Shown here piece after piece: positions 27,383 through 35,725 of a stretch of DNA of 64,000 nt. Source of the stretch: Halomontanus rarus (lineage in GTDB: Archaea > Halobacteriota > Halobacteria > Halobacteriales > Natrialbaceae); assembly GCF_017357405.1 (NCBI RefSeq), contig NZ_CP071597.1, forward strand, positions 2,728,001-2,792,000, written 5' to 3'. Under the pieces are notes generated by a model that was given only the letters and a program-made list of their open reading frames with translations, did no database searches and had not been told where the DNA came from. A program made the position numbers and the translations under genes. Every line of letters begins with the position of its first letter. Position 1 is the stretch's first letter.

Positions 27383-28491
27383 GTCGTTTTCGCGCTCGCC
27401 GTTCGGGTGAGCAACTCGCCGTTCTCGTCGTACAGGTAGGCGTCGTCGTCGCCGAACGTCAGGTAGACGCGGTCGTCGCGCTCGACGCCGGCGTCCGATA
27501 CTTTCACGGTCACGAGCTGGTCGTTCACGGAGACGTTGACGAGCGCGTACTCGCCGAGGGGCTCTACCGTGTCTACCGTTCCCTCGATCGCGTTCCCGTC
27601 GGTCGGCGGGTCGGTCGAAATGAAGAGGTCCTCCGGTCGGACGCCGAGCGAGACGTCGCCCGCGGCGGTGTCCGCCTCGAGATCGCTACCGACCACGCCG
27701 TCGAGGGTGACGGTCCCCGCGTCGCCGAGGTCGACGGCCCCGTTGCGGCGAGTCCCGCGGAACAGGTTCATCGGCGGCGAGCCGATGAACCGGGCCACCC
27801 AGGCCGTCCGGGGGCGGGCGTAGAGTTCCTCCGGCGGCGCGATCTGCTGAATCGTCCCCCGGTACATGACCACGACGTTGTCGGCCATGCTCATCGCCTC
27901 CTCCTGATTGTGCGTCACGTAGATCGTCGTGATGTCGAGTTCGTCCTGCAGCCGCTTCAGCTCGCTGCGCATCTCTTGGCGGAGCTTCGCGTCCAGATTC
28001 GACAGCGGCTCGTCGAGGAGGAACACCGACGGCTCCCGAACGATGGCGCGAGCGAGCGCCACCCGCTGTCGCTGCCCGCCGCTCAGCTCGCCCGGGTGTT
28101 TGTCGACCTGCCCTTCGATGTGGAGCAGCTCCGTCACCTCCTCGATCCGTCGGTCGCGCTCGTCGGGCGGAATCCCCCGTATCTTTAGCGGATAGGCGAT
28201 ATTCTCCCGAACCGACATGTGCGGATACAGCGCGTAATTCTGGAAGACCATCGCCACGTTCCGGTCGCTCGGCGAGCGCCTGTTGACGCACTCGTCGTCG
28301 AAGTAGATGTCCCCTTCCGAGGGCGTCTCGAGCCCCGCGATGAGCCGAAGCGCCGTCGTCTTTCCACACCCCGACGGTCCGAGTATGACGAGAAACTCGC
28401 CGTCGGCGACCTCGAGGTCGAGTCGGTAGTTCGCGACGGTTTCCCCCGCGTCGAAATACTTGCTAACACCGTCCATGGAAATAGTTGTCAT
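27379..28491 (-). CDS. Sugar ABC transporter ATP-binding protein (MalK/UgpC type)
   Basis: A 370-residue ATPase: Walker A GPSGCGKTTALR (near residue 38), Q-loop MVFQNYALYPHMSV, signature LSGGQRQRVALARA, Walker B VFLLDEPLSNLD, H-loop IYVTHNQEEAM. The C-terminal ~130 residues form the MalK regulatory OB domains (VSLGVRPEDLFI). First gene of the permease operon. The 285 bp upstream contain no gene; a 10-bp palindrome GATACGTATC at 28550-28559 might be a regulator site but is short. An alternative start is the ATG five codons in. Confidence 0.95.
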   Translation of the reverse strand: MTTISMDGVSKYFDAGETVANYRLDLEVADGEFLVILGPSGCGKTTALRLIAGLETPSEGDIYFDDECVNRRSPSDRNVAMVFQNYALYPHMSVRENIAYPLKIRGIPPDERDRRIEEVTELLHIEGQVDKHPGELSGGQRQRVALARAIVREPSVFLLDEPLSNLDAKLRQEMRSELKRLQDELDITTIYVTHNQEEAMSMADNVVVMYRGTIQQIAPPEELYARPRTAWVARFIGSPPMNLFRGTRRNGAVDLGDAGTVTLDGVVGSDLEADTAAGDVSLGVRPEDLFISTDPPTDGNAIEGTVDTVEPLGEYALVNVSVNDQLVTVKVSDAGVERDDRVYLTFGDDDAYLYDENGELLTRTASAKTT

Positions 28492-28776
28492 GCACTACGG
28501 AATTACGTTGGATTCGCCCATTAATCCCGGTTGCATCGCCAGATTCGTTGATACGTATCGGGGGACGTTCGGCGGCGCTATCGCGCTCTGTGACCAGGTC
28601 CAGATCCGTAACTCAACTCGGCACTCGACTATCGATCCGACCGCGCGGTTCGCCGTTCGGGACGTGTCTGCACCTCGAACGCGCACCAGTGCCAGCCCCG
28701 AATTCGATTCCGACTCCGATTCTAATTCTGGCCGTTTCGATCGACGAGGTCGCGTTCGTCCGGGTGATCGACGTAT

Positions 28777-29295
28777 TCAATCAGCGTCGATCTCGTCCGT
28801 GTACTGCTCGACGCTCGAGACCGTTCGGTTCTGGGATTCGTCGTAAGACGCGCCCAGCGCGATGAGGAACCCGACGATGGCGGTTATGAGCCCGACGGTC
28901 CCGACGGCCACGATGGCGATCGAGAGCAGTGCACCGCCGAGAACCTGTGCCGAGGTCAGGAGCGAAACCGCCGTCACGGCCCCGATGAGTGCGAGCAAGC
29001 GGCCGAACCGGCCGGTATCGAACCTGCCACCGGCCTCGCGGTCGGTGTCCAGCAGTTCGTTCAGGATACCGTTGTACTCGTCGTCAGTCGCGACGTTACC
29101 GAGCGAGTGAACCGAGTGTGCCACCCACAGTCCGGCGGTGAAGTTGAGCAGCGCGACGAACGAGACCCAGCCCAGTTGCCCGTCGACGAACAACCCAGAC
29201 AGGATTGCGCCGACGAACGTGACGACCATGATCGAGTGGACCACCAGCGACCGCGTTCCGAAGTCTTCCAGACGAGTGAGGTGTGCGAGTTTCAT
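28777..29295 (-). CDS. Four-helix membrane protein, unknown
   Basis: A 172-residue protein with helices at about residues 17-38, 42-65, 98-118 and 122-150, and a 30-residue polar loop between helices 2 and 3. The start MKLAHLTRLEDFGTRSLVVHS at 29295 is the only good ATG and sits inside the left arm of a perfect inverted repeat (29293-29322), suggesting a controlled, near-leaderless transcript. No family recognised with confidence. Confidence 0.7.
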   Translation of the reverse strand: MKLAHLTRLEDFGTRSLVVHSIMVVTFVGAILSGLFVDGQLGWVSFVALLNFTAGLWVAHSVHSLGNVATDDEYNGILNELLDTDREAGGRFDTGRFGRLLALIGAVTAVSLLTSAQVLGGALLSIAIVAVGTVGLITAIVGFLIALGASYDESQNRTVSSVEQYTDEIDAD

Positions 29296-29322
29296 ACCCT
29301 CTAGTGGCTTCCAGAGGGTATG
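29293..29322 (-). promoter_or_regulatory. Perfect inverted repeat covering a start codon
   Basis: Arms CATACCCTCT (29293-29302) and AGAGGGTATG (29313-29322) are exact reverse complements separated by 10 bp. The left arm contains the ATG (read on the minus strand) of the four-helix membrane protein. A repressor site or an RNA hairpin that hides the start codon would both fit. Confidence 0.55.
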
Positions 29323-29596
29323 TCGGTAGTCCCTTACTATCGTAACATCGTTCAGGAGAACCGGAACGAACTGAACGCAATCATCGGTGACTGGCGGGTT
29401 CCCGCTCGATCACGAGCGACGGCCGGTCGGCTCTCTCATTTCCGTTCTCGTTCCCGTTCTCGTTTCCGTCCTCGTTCGTACTTCCCTCTCAAGTATCGCG
29501 ATGCCCGTTTCGTGTGTTGGAGGACCACCTCGCTCGTGCTGTGAATCGGTGCGTGCCGGAGGAAGGGTTAGGCTGGTTCCCACCGAACTGGTACGT
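29323..29596. other. Intergenic region with hexamer repeats
   Basis: No gene seen. 29449-29485 is a run of CGTTCTCGTTCC-like 6-bp units. The 60 bp before the SOUL gene are not AT-rich and show no clear TATA box. Confidence 0.4.
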
Positions 29597-30283
29597 ATGG
29601 TTCGTTCGTCTACTGTCGCCCTCGGCGTTGTCGGGAGTCTCTTCGCTGCTGTGGGTGCCTGGAACCTCTATCAGCGGCAGACGACCGCAACCGTCCCGTA
29701 CGAGACCGTCGCGACGGTCGGCGACGTCGAACTCCGTCGGTACCCGTCGACGGTCCTCGTCCGGACGGACGCCCCGTCCGAGCGGGAGGCATTCGGCCGT
29801 CTGTTCCGGTACATCACCGGCGCGAACGGGGGTAACGAGCAGATCTCGATGACCGCACCCGTCGAAGTAGATGGACGCGGACCGTCAGTTGGAACGAGTT
29901 CACCAGCCGAGCCGTCGGATCGAGGGACACGCCTCTCGATGACTGCACCAGTCGAGATCGAGACGGGTCGTACCGAGTCGGGGGTCCGAATGGCGTTTTA
30001 CCTCCCCCGGGAGTACGATATCGACTCGGCTCCGGAACCGACCGAGGCCGATCTCGAGCTCGTTTCCGTCCCGGAGCGAACGCTCGCAGTTCGTCGGTTC
30101 TCCTGGCGTCCCACCGACAGTCGCGTCGCTCGCGAGAGCGAACGATTGCTGGAGACCCTCGAGCGAGCAGCGGTTCCCGTCGGTAGAGAGCCGTTCTTTC
30201 TGGGGTACGACGCACCGTGGACGCTTCCATTCCTTCGGCGGAACGAAGTTGCCGTCGAGGTCGAGGTCGAAGCTGAATCGTGA
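29597..30283 (+). CDS. SOUL-family heme-binding protein
   Basis: A 228-residue protein from ATG 29597: one N-terminal helix (residues 5-24), then a SOUL/HBP domain beginning YETVATVGDVELRRYPST. Family landmarks include GNEQISMTAPVEV and its second occurrence RLSMTAPVEIE, and MAFYLPREYD. Such proteins bind heme or tetrapyrroles; the N-terminal helix suggests membrane attachment. The frame is open to 29387 but the upstream residues are not family-like. Short poly-Glu/Val end (EVEVEVEAES) is encoded by GAGGTC repeats. Confidence 0.88.
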   Translation: MVRSSTVALGVVGSLFAAVGAWNLYQRQTTATVPYETVATVGDVELRRYPSTVLVRTDAPSEREAFGRLFRYITGANGGNEQISMTAPVEVDGRGPSVGTSSPAEPSDRGTRLSMTAPVEIETGRTESGVRMAFYLPREYDIDSAPEPTEADLELVSVPERTLAVRRFSWRPTDSRVARESERLLETLERAAVPVGREPFFLGYDAPWTLPFLRRNEVAVEVEVEAES

Positions 30284-30337
30284 CGAGACTGGTAACGCGG
30301 GGACGCGAACCCGAACCCGAACTCGAACTCGAGGAGT

Positions 30338-31399
30338 TCACTCCTCACGCTCAGACCGAGCGATCAGCATCTCGTACAGTTCTCTGGTGCCAGTCACGGT
30401 GACACAGGAGACGAACGCGACCGTCCCGAGTTTCCCGCCGGCCCCGACGAAGGCGGGGGTAACGGCGATGAAGACGAGTCCGCACAGGCAGCCAGCGAGT
30501 GCGACGTGGGCCTCGTCCCGTAATCGACCGGTCGCCGACATCCCGACGAACGATGCACAGAAGGCGACGGCGGCCAGTGTTTCCCCCAGCCCCGGTAGCA
30601 GTGTCGGGAACGCAGCCCCCGCGACGACCCCGACCAGCGCGGAACCGACGACCGCTCCGAGTTCGAGACGGACGCTCAGGACGACGGTCGAGACGGCGCC
30701 GACGACTGCCACCGGAACGACGACGCGCGCGCTGTCCCACTGCAGTGCGCCCCCGACGCCGTAGTCGACGCCCGTCAGGACGACCGCTGTCGCGCATCCG
30801 AACAGCGCCACGGTCCCGAGCTTTCCGCCCATTCCGGCGAACGTTCCCCGTGTGGCGACGTAAGCGAGACCGGCGACGAACCCCGCTCCGACGAGATACT
30901 CCGCGGACGGGAACAGCGTCGGCGACGTCATGCCGACGAACGATCCGCAATAGACTGGACCGTCGAGGTCGTCTGCACCGAGTCCGACGACGAGTCCGAC
31001 GAACGCGGAGCCGAGCACCGGTCCGAGACCGGCGTGGACGCTCAGCCCGTACGCGAGCATCGTGCCGGCGACGACTGCGAGCACGTCGACGGCATCCGCG
31101 CGGTCGAACCCGGCGGCGTCCACGTGCAGTCGCTCGAGCGCTCGCTCGCGTTCTGCCACCGCGGCGATTCCGCCGACGAGGACGATTCCGACCTCGAGGC
31201 CGACGATCCCGGTCTGAGCGCCCCTCGGTGTGAGGAGGGCGCTTCCGAGCAACGCGGCAGGTATCAGTAGCAACGCGACGTATCCGCAGCCTCGAACCAG
31301 CCCGTACACGAACTCCAGTCGGCGAGAGTCCCACGAGAGGGTTCCGATTCCACTGTGTATTACTCGGTTCGCGAGTGGGGGCTCTCGTGTTCGGGTCAC
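30338..31399 (-). CDS. Polytopic membrane protein with internal duplication
   Basis: A 353-residue protein, GTG start at 31399, with about ten to twelve helices. Two halves match: YCGSFVGMTSPTLFPS then GTFAGMGGKLGTVALFGCAT, against FCASFVGMSATGRL then PAFVGAGGKLGTVAFVSCVT. The repeated pair (SFVGM and GGKLGT) suggests two inverted or parallel bundles meeting at conserved glycines, as in small channels or transporters. No named family recognised. It stands alone, convergent with the SOUL gene. Confidence 0.75.
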   Translation of the reverse strand: MTRTREPPLANRVIHSGIGTLSWDSRRLEFVYGLVRGCGYVALLLIPAALLGSALLTPRGAQTGIVGLEVGIVLVGGIAAVAERERALERLHVDAAGFDRADAVDVLAVVAGTMLAYGLSVHAGLGPVLGSAFVGLVVGLGADDLDGPVYCGSFVGMTSPTLFPSAEYLVGAGFVAGLAYVATRGTFAGMGGKLGTVALFGCATAVVLTGVDYGVGGALQWDSARVVVPVAVVGAVSTVVLSVRLELGAVVGSALVGVVAGAAFPTLLPGLGETLAAVAFCASFVGMSATGRLRDEAHVALAGCLCGLVFIAVTPAFVGAGGKLGTVAFVSCVTVTGTRELYEMLIARSEREE

Positions 31400-31565
31400 C
31401 CGTTAACGGTCCTCTAAAGCGCACTGGTCGTCCTCGAGGATCTGAATCTGGTCGTCCTTCGCCGCTGTTTCGGTCGCGCGTCCCAGTGTCGAGGTGCGTA
31501 GTACGTAGCGGGTCACAAAATCGGAATCGAAGACTCGACTGCCGATCAGACGTCGCCGCGGGTGT

Positions 31566-33104
31566 TCACTTGCCGGCCGTCAGCGCCCGCAGCGGCCCGT
31601 TCGACTCGTTGAAGTAGGCGACGCCGTCCGCCACTGCCAGCGACCCCGGAACGCCCGACGGAACGCTCGTGGACCACAGCGTCTCGCCGGTCTCCGTGTC
31701 GAACCCGTACAGCGTCCCCTGTTCGCTGTTGACGACGATCGCTCCGTTCGACCCCGAAGGCGGCCCGAGCACGCCGTCAGTCTCGCCGGACACCCACTCG
31801 AGGTTGCCGTTCGCGGCGTCGACCGAGACCATACGATAGTCGCCAGCGCGCTGTGCGTACACCGATCCGTTCCCGACGACGAGTCGCTCCTCGTGGAACG
31901 GGCCGGGCGCGAACCAGCGGGTGCGCCCTTCGGCCAAGTCGAGCGCGACCAATTGGGACTCGGTGAGCGCGAAGACGGTGTCGTGGGCGATGGCCGCGGC
32001 GCCGATCGGTTCCCCGGCGGAGACCGTCCATCGGACGGTCCCCGTCCCGGCGTCGATCGCGCGAAGCGGCTCGCCACCCGACACGACGACGCCGTCGGTG
32101 ACCGCCGGCGGCCCCGCCAGCGATCCGCCGGAATCCGCCGTCCAGTCCACCTCTCCCGAGGCCGCGTCGATCGCGTGGAGATCGCCGTGTGACGTGTACA
32201 CCCGTCCGTCGGCGACGGTAGGGGGCCCGTGCCAGATATCGCCGTCCGACGAGATGGTCCATCGAACGTCCCCGCTTTCGACCTCGACGGCACGGAAGTC
32301 CTCCGGCGTGCCGAACGCGACGACGTCCTCGCCGACCGCGAGGGGAGTGGTCCGAGCGGGGCCCTCGTGGACCCACTGTTCGCTGCCGTCCTCGACGGAC
32401 AGCGCCCGAACGTTACGGCCGGCGACGACAGTCCCGTCCGCGACGACCGGCCCCGACGAGCGGTAGGCGTACTCGACTTCCGAAACGGTCCAGGCCGACG
32501 TCGGTTCGGAGCGGGGCGCCTCCGTGCCCGGATTGTGAGCGCTCGCACCCGGATCGTACGCGACACCGGGCCACGCGTTCCCGCCGTCGATGGCGGACCG
32601 ATCCGACGGTGTCACGAGTCCGGGGTAATCTTCGGAGACCTCGACGTTCTCGAACGTCGCGTCGAAGCGAAACTCACCGTCCTCCGGGCGGTCGACGCCG
32701 TCCTCCCCGAAGAACTTCGGCCGGAACGAGAGGACGATCTCGCGCTCGAGTCCGGACGCCAGGAGTACGGGCCGTTTGCGGTCGATCGACCCCTCCGCTT
32801 CCGTGTGAGACAACGCCACGACGAGGTTGGCTTGCCGGGCTGCTTCCCCGGCGTTCTCGACGGTCACGGTAACTTCGACCGTCCGTTCGCCGGCCACGTG
32901 TTCGATCCCGTTCACCTGTAATGGTCCACTATAGCTGGACTCGTCGGGAGTCGTGACGTCGTCGGACGACTCGGAATCGTCGGGAGATTCGGACTCGTCG
33001 GAAGAGGCGAGACGGCCCAGACAGCCCGCCATTCCTCCGAACGAGACGACGGTTCCGGTCGTGAGACACTGACGACGCGTCATCGATGGTCGATCGTTAG
33101 ACAT
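31566..33104 (-). CDS. PQQ-like beta-propeller repeat lipoprotein
   Basis: From ATG 33104 a 512-residue protein with Tat motif (R10-R11, MTRRQCLTTG) and lipobox GMAGC (Cys28), so a lipid-anchored surface protein. A Ser/Asp/Glu linker is followed by a CARDB-like beta domain (VEVTVTVENAGEAARQ) and about seven PQQ/BamB-type blades, each with the pattern AIDAASGEVDWTADSGG. This is a propeller of the BamB/quinoprotein-like group; no metal or PQQ ligand set can be assigned, so enzyme activity should not be assumed. Upstream ATG at 33143 gives a non-signal extension and is rejected. Confidence 0.9.
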   Translation of the reverse strand: MSNDRPSMTRRQCLTTGTVVSFGGMAGCLGRLASSDESESPDDSESSDDVTTPDESSYSGPLQVNGIEHVAGERTVEVTVTVENAGEAARQANLVVALSHTEAEGSIDRKRPVLLASGLEREIVLSFRPKFFGEDGVDRPEDGEFRFDATFENVEVSEDYPGLVTPSDRSAIDGGNAWPGVAYDPGASAHNPGTEAPRSEPTSAWTVSEVEYAYRSSGPVVADGTVVAGRNVRALSVEDGSEQWVHEGPARTTPLAVGEDVVAFGTPEDFRAVEVESGDVRWTISSDGDIWHGPPTVADGRVYTSHGDLHAIDAASGEVDWTADSGGSLAGPPAVTDGVVVSGGEPLRAIDAGTGTVRWTVSAGEPIGAAAIAHDTVFALTESQLVALDLAEGRTRWFAPGPFHEERLVVGNGSVYAQRAGDYRMVSVDAANGNLEWVSGETDGVLGPPSGSNGAIVVNSEQGTLYGFDTETGETLWSTSVPSGVPGSLAVADGVAYFNESNGPLRALTAGK

Positions 33105-33228
33105 GAAATATGGTTTTAATGTACAGTAAATAAATCTATACATCTGTCCTATTGTTTCTCGAGACCGTGTTCGTCGACCCTCGCTCGCTCGCTCGAGTGA
33201 GACGCTTCATCCGCCGGTACGACCGAGG

Positions 33229-33537
33229 TTGTGCCGTCTCCTGAACTGTCGACACCGCCTGAATTCACCGTTTCGCGAGAGCGGATTCCCACCTCGGAAG
33301 CTCGACGCCGGAGGGCAACTCTCGGTCTTTTCGCTCCTCGTGAACGTCATCGCTGGAATCGACTATGGGGACGTGAGTGGCGCTGATCTCGGGTCGAATG
33401 GTCTGACCGTACCGGAAGTCAAGCACCGAACGAAACGCGGGAAAACCTACGTTTTCAAAGCGGACAAATCGGACGAAGTCGAACTCAAGGAGATGGTGAA
33501 TTCCGTCCAAAGCCGGATCACCACCGTGTGGCTGTGA
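33229..33537 (+). pseudogene. Fragment resembling the end of a bacterial-PH-like domain protein
   Basis: The last ~65 residues (from IAGIDYGDVSGADLGSNG to SVQSRITTVWL) look like the final strands and C-terminal helix of a PH-like (bPH) domain: a Gly-turn, KTYVFKADKSDEVELKEMV, then the closing helix. The first ~35 residues are unlike a protein N-terminus and no membrane or start signal precedes, so the gene seems truncated at its 5' end. Similarity is judged from pattern only. Ends exactly where direct repeat A begins. Confidence 0.4.
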
Positions 33538-33651
33538 GAGGTGTTAGAAGAGAAATTGTAGATCAGGATAGTTGGGGCGAAAGCGCGATGAACCCCATTC
33601 ACGGTCTATCCTACGGCCTCTCGCCGGGCTATAGAATTCCTCTTCTGTGAG
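33534..33651 (+). repeat. Diverged direct repeat, copy A
   Basis: About 118 bp that align with 34617-34727 at roughly three positions in four, beginning GTGAGAGGTGTTAGAAG here and GTGAGAGGGGTTAGAAG there, with shared blocks GATGAA, CTACGGC-TCTCG and TCTTC-GTGAG. Weaker similarity continues beyond, up to the ATG of the 34774 gene in copy B. The two copies bracket the Mrr-type gene. Confidence 0.75.
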
Positions 33652-33690
33652 TTTGATCGTCGACTCTCTAGTTCGTATTGGTTACTCCCT

Positions 33691-34503
33691 TCACGCGTTT
33701 AACCTATCGGATCGTCGAATAAAATAGAACGGAACGGTTAGATATGGGACGAAGAATGCTCCAGCAACCCACCACTTCGGATTTGGATACCACGATACTC
33801 GCGATCGCTGGATTAGCAGTATATCTTTATAGATTCCCGCTGCGGTTATTCCACCTGCGACAACCGCTACTGCTGTCAATATTTGGCTGACAATCGAATC
33901 CGATGGAACTTCAACGAAACTGACCAGTAGAATAGCTATCGTACTGGGAATCGCTCCCAAAATCACCAATCCGATCCAGAGATACTCTTCATCACTTTCA
34001 TTTTGTCGGTTTTGCCTTTCCCGCGCGCACTGATTCTTCGATCCTGTACGTTGCGGTGATGTACTATCGGAATGTTTGGCTACTAAATCGAGCGCATCGG
34101 CTTGCAAAACCATCTCAACAAGGTCATCACCGCCGATCAATTTCACGTTCAGCGTCTTCGAGCGTTCTTGAGCGTCCAACGTGAATCCACTTGTCGTCAC
34201 AACTACCGCGGCGTCAGCATCGAATTGATCGCGGAGACTTGCGTATTCGGAAATCTTCGGTCCACCAACGTTGTTACCCTCTTGATACCGCTTTGCCTGA
34301 ATTGCGTGTCGTTGATGATAAGGAGCCTCTTTCTCCGCGAGAACATCGAGACTCTTGTCCCGGGATTGTTGACTGACCACCGTGTTCCACCCGTTGCGGG
34401 ACCAGAGGTCAGCGACGAAGTGCTCAAATTTCTCGTCGTCCATCGCCTGCAAGTGACGCTTGACCGTCACATTAGGTGGCGATGGGCCACTCAAATCAGC
34501 CAT
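33691..34503 (-). CDS. Membrane-anchored Mrr-type restriction endonuclease-like protein
   Basis: A 270-residue protein with an N-terminal PD-(D/E)XK nuclease of the Mrr_cat type: LQAMDDEKFEHFVADLWSRNGW, then the active-site Asp in KSLDVLAEKEA (~residue 52) and the QAK variant in HAIQAKRYQEGN (~68-70), then DAAVVVTTSGFT. After a polar linker the last ~105 residues contain three hydrophobic segments and an aromatic end. Mrr nucleases cut modified DNA or act in defence; a membrane tail suggests sensing at the envelope. AT-rich, and flanked by the direct repeats A and B, which points to acquisition. An AT-rich promoter stretch precedes ATG 34503. Confidence 0.82.
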   Translation of the reverse strand: MADLSGPSPPNVTVKRHLQAMDDEKFEHFVADLWSRNGWNTVVSQQSRDKSLDVLAEKEAPYHQRHAIQAKRYQEGNNVGGPKISEYASLRDQFDADAAVVVTTSGFTLDAQERSKTLNVKLIGGDDLVEMVLQADALDLVAKHSDSTSPQRTGSKNQCARERQNRQNESDEEYLWIGLVILGAIPSTIAILLVSFVEVPSDSIVSQILTAVAVVAGGITAAGIYKDILLIQRSRVSWYPNPKWWVAGAFFVPYLTVPFYFIRRSDRLNA

Positions 34504-34616
34504 ACAGCGGATGACACTACAATTTACTTAAAATATCGGTTATGATATGAACACGTACATCTCGTGAGGAATCAAACGATATCCTTTCTATAAGATTATC
34601 ACGGCATAGCAAGACC

Positions 34617-34727
34617 GTGAGAGGGGTTAGAAGGAAAGCTGGAGATTAGGGTAATTGGACGGAAGTACGATGAAAACGATTCACTCTACGGCTTCTCGTC
34701 GGAGCCATAGACCGTCTCTTCCGTGAG
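34617..34727 (+). repeat. Diverged direct repeat, copy B
   Basis: Partner of 33534-33651 in the same orientation. It ends about 45 bp before the start of the 34774 gene and so may include that gene's promoter; copy A then looks like the promoter of a lost paralogue. Confidence 0.75.
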
Positions 34728-34773
34728 CACGCTTTACCGTCAGTTCTATCGTTTGTACACTCTGACTGATACT

Positions 34774-35151
34774 ATGGTACAAGAGACAGACCTTGACCGT
34801 GATCGGGATGCGATCCGCGAACTTCTCTACCGACTTCGTCCGGGTGACGAAGTTGCCGTGGCGACCAACGCAAGCTGGAGTGGGGGACGTGACGGGACGC
34901 GGAAAATGCGGATCGAAACAGTGACCCTCGAAACGTCACCCGCAGACGGTGAAGAGTACTATCGGATCTACGGGAAGGGGAAGAGACAACGCCAACAGGA
35001 AGAGAGCGGGAGTTACGTTTTGATGCCCGAGAAGCCGTCGGGAAAAGGGAATCATCCCGCTCCGGAAGGCTATCACCGTACCCCCAACTCGGATGCCGAG
35101 TATCAGGAAACCACCGGTGGTGCGATCACGGGGATCGAAGTGAGTCGGTAG
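34774..35151 (+). CDS. Hypothetical protein
   Basis: A 125-residue soluble protein from ATG 34774 (MVQETDLDRDRDAIRELLYRL). It begins with a short helix, then a beta-rich region (DEVAVATNAS ... MRIETVTLETSP ... EEYYRIYGKGKRQ) and a Gly/Pro/His-rich end. Composition is haloarchaeal, and the frame shows coding-type codon use. An upstream start at 34723 lies in repeat B and is rejected. No family recognised; being in an accessory region it may be a mobile-element gene. Confidence 0.55.
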   Translation: MVQETDLDRDRDAIRELLYRLRPGDEVAVATNASWSGGRDGTRKMRIETVTLETSPADGEEYYRIYGKGKRQRQQEESGSYVLMPEKPSGKGNHPAPEGYHRTPNSDAEYQETTGGAITGIEVSR

Positions 35152-35510
35152 TCACTCACTCGATCACATTCCGATCTTCTTGAGCGGATCATCCACTTCA
35201 CCGTAGATTGGACCAGTCGCGTGAATCCGACTCCGGTCGAGCGCGCCCCAGATTCTTCGACTGGGATACCTCGGTTATCCCGCGAGCCAATTACGACAAC
35301 CGATCGAACATCCGCGGTACACACATCCAACACGCCGACGTTCATCTCTACGGATGGGTCTTTGTTAAGTTCACAACTCCTGTGGATATATAGGAACGCC
35401 CGGCCGCTCTGGGGTGCGCCCGTCTCCCGGCTTAAATCTTTCCGGAATCTTCGGGGGCTGTACCGTCGAAACCTACCGTTGTACGGTCAATGTATATCGT
35501 TTGGAGAAGG
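35152..35510. other. Intergenic region left of the integrated element
   Basis: No convincing gene. A minus-strand frame at 35103-35345 is discussed among rejected items. The stretch near 35420-35450 (CTCCCGGCTTAAAT) faintly recalls the tRNA-Phe 3' end and could be an older scar. Confidence 0.3.
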
Positions 35511-35666
35511 ATGCCGGCTCCCGGATTTGTGAACTACGCCTGAGAACCTGCTCGCTTCGCTCGCAGAACCTCTGTCTAATTCAAATCAGCTCGGACAGAT
35601 TTCTGCTGCTCGCGGAATTGCTCGCAGCAGAAATGCCGCCTCCCGTATTTGAACCAGGGGCAGCTC
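35511..35666. repeat. Left attachment-type repeat (attL) with tRNA-Phe 3' fragments
   Basis: About 156 bp nearly identical to 39061-39216 in the same orientation. Its right end (35634-35665) matches the 3' third of tRNA-Phe with three mismatches; its left end (35511-35535) is a second partial copy of the same tRNA end. Between them is a hairpin TCTGCTGC...GCAGCAGA (35600-35630). Direct repeats carrying a tRNA 3' end beside an integrase gene mark site-specific integration. Confidence 0.8.
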
Positions 35667-35725
35667 ATTGAAATAAATGCGCTAAGCCACTCTATCCCGC
35701 GTCAATGGCGTTTCAGTGAACGTCA

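Noticed and set aside
28550..28559. Palindrome GATACGTATC upstream of the sugar ABC ATPase
   Set aside because: Ten bp only, and similar ATACGTAT words occur elsewhere (near 22843 and 56882) with no shared context.
35103..35345. Minus-strand 80-codon frame beginning MNVGVLDVCTADVRS
   Set aside because: No family match, overlaps the 3' end of the hypothetical gene and has no convincing promoter; possible but unsupported.
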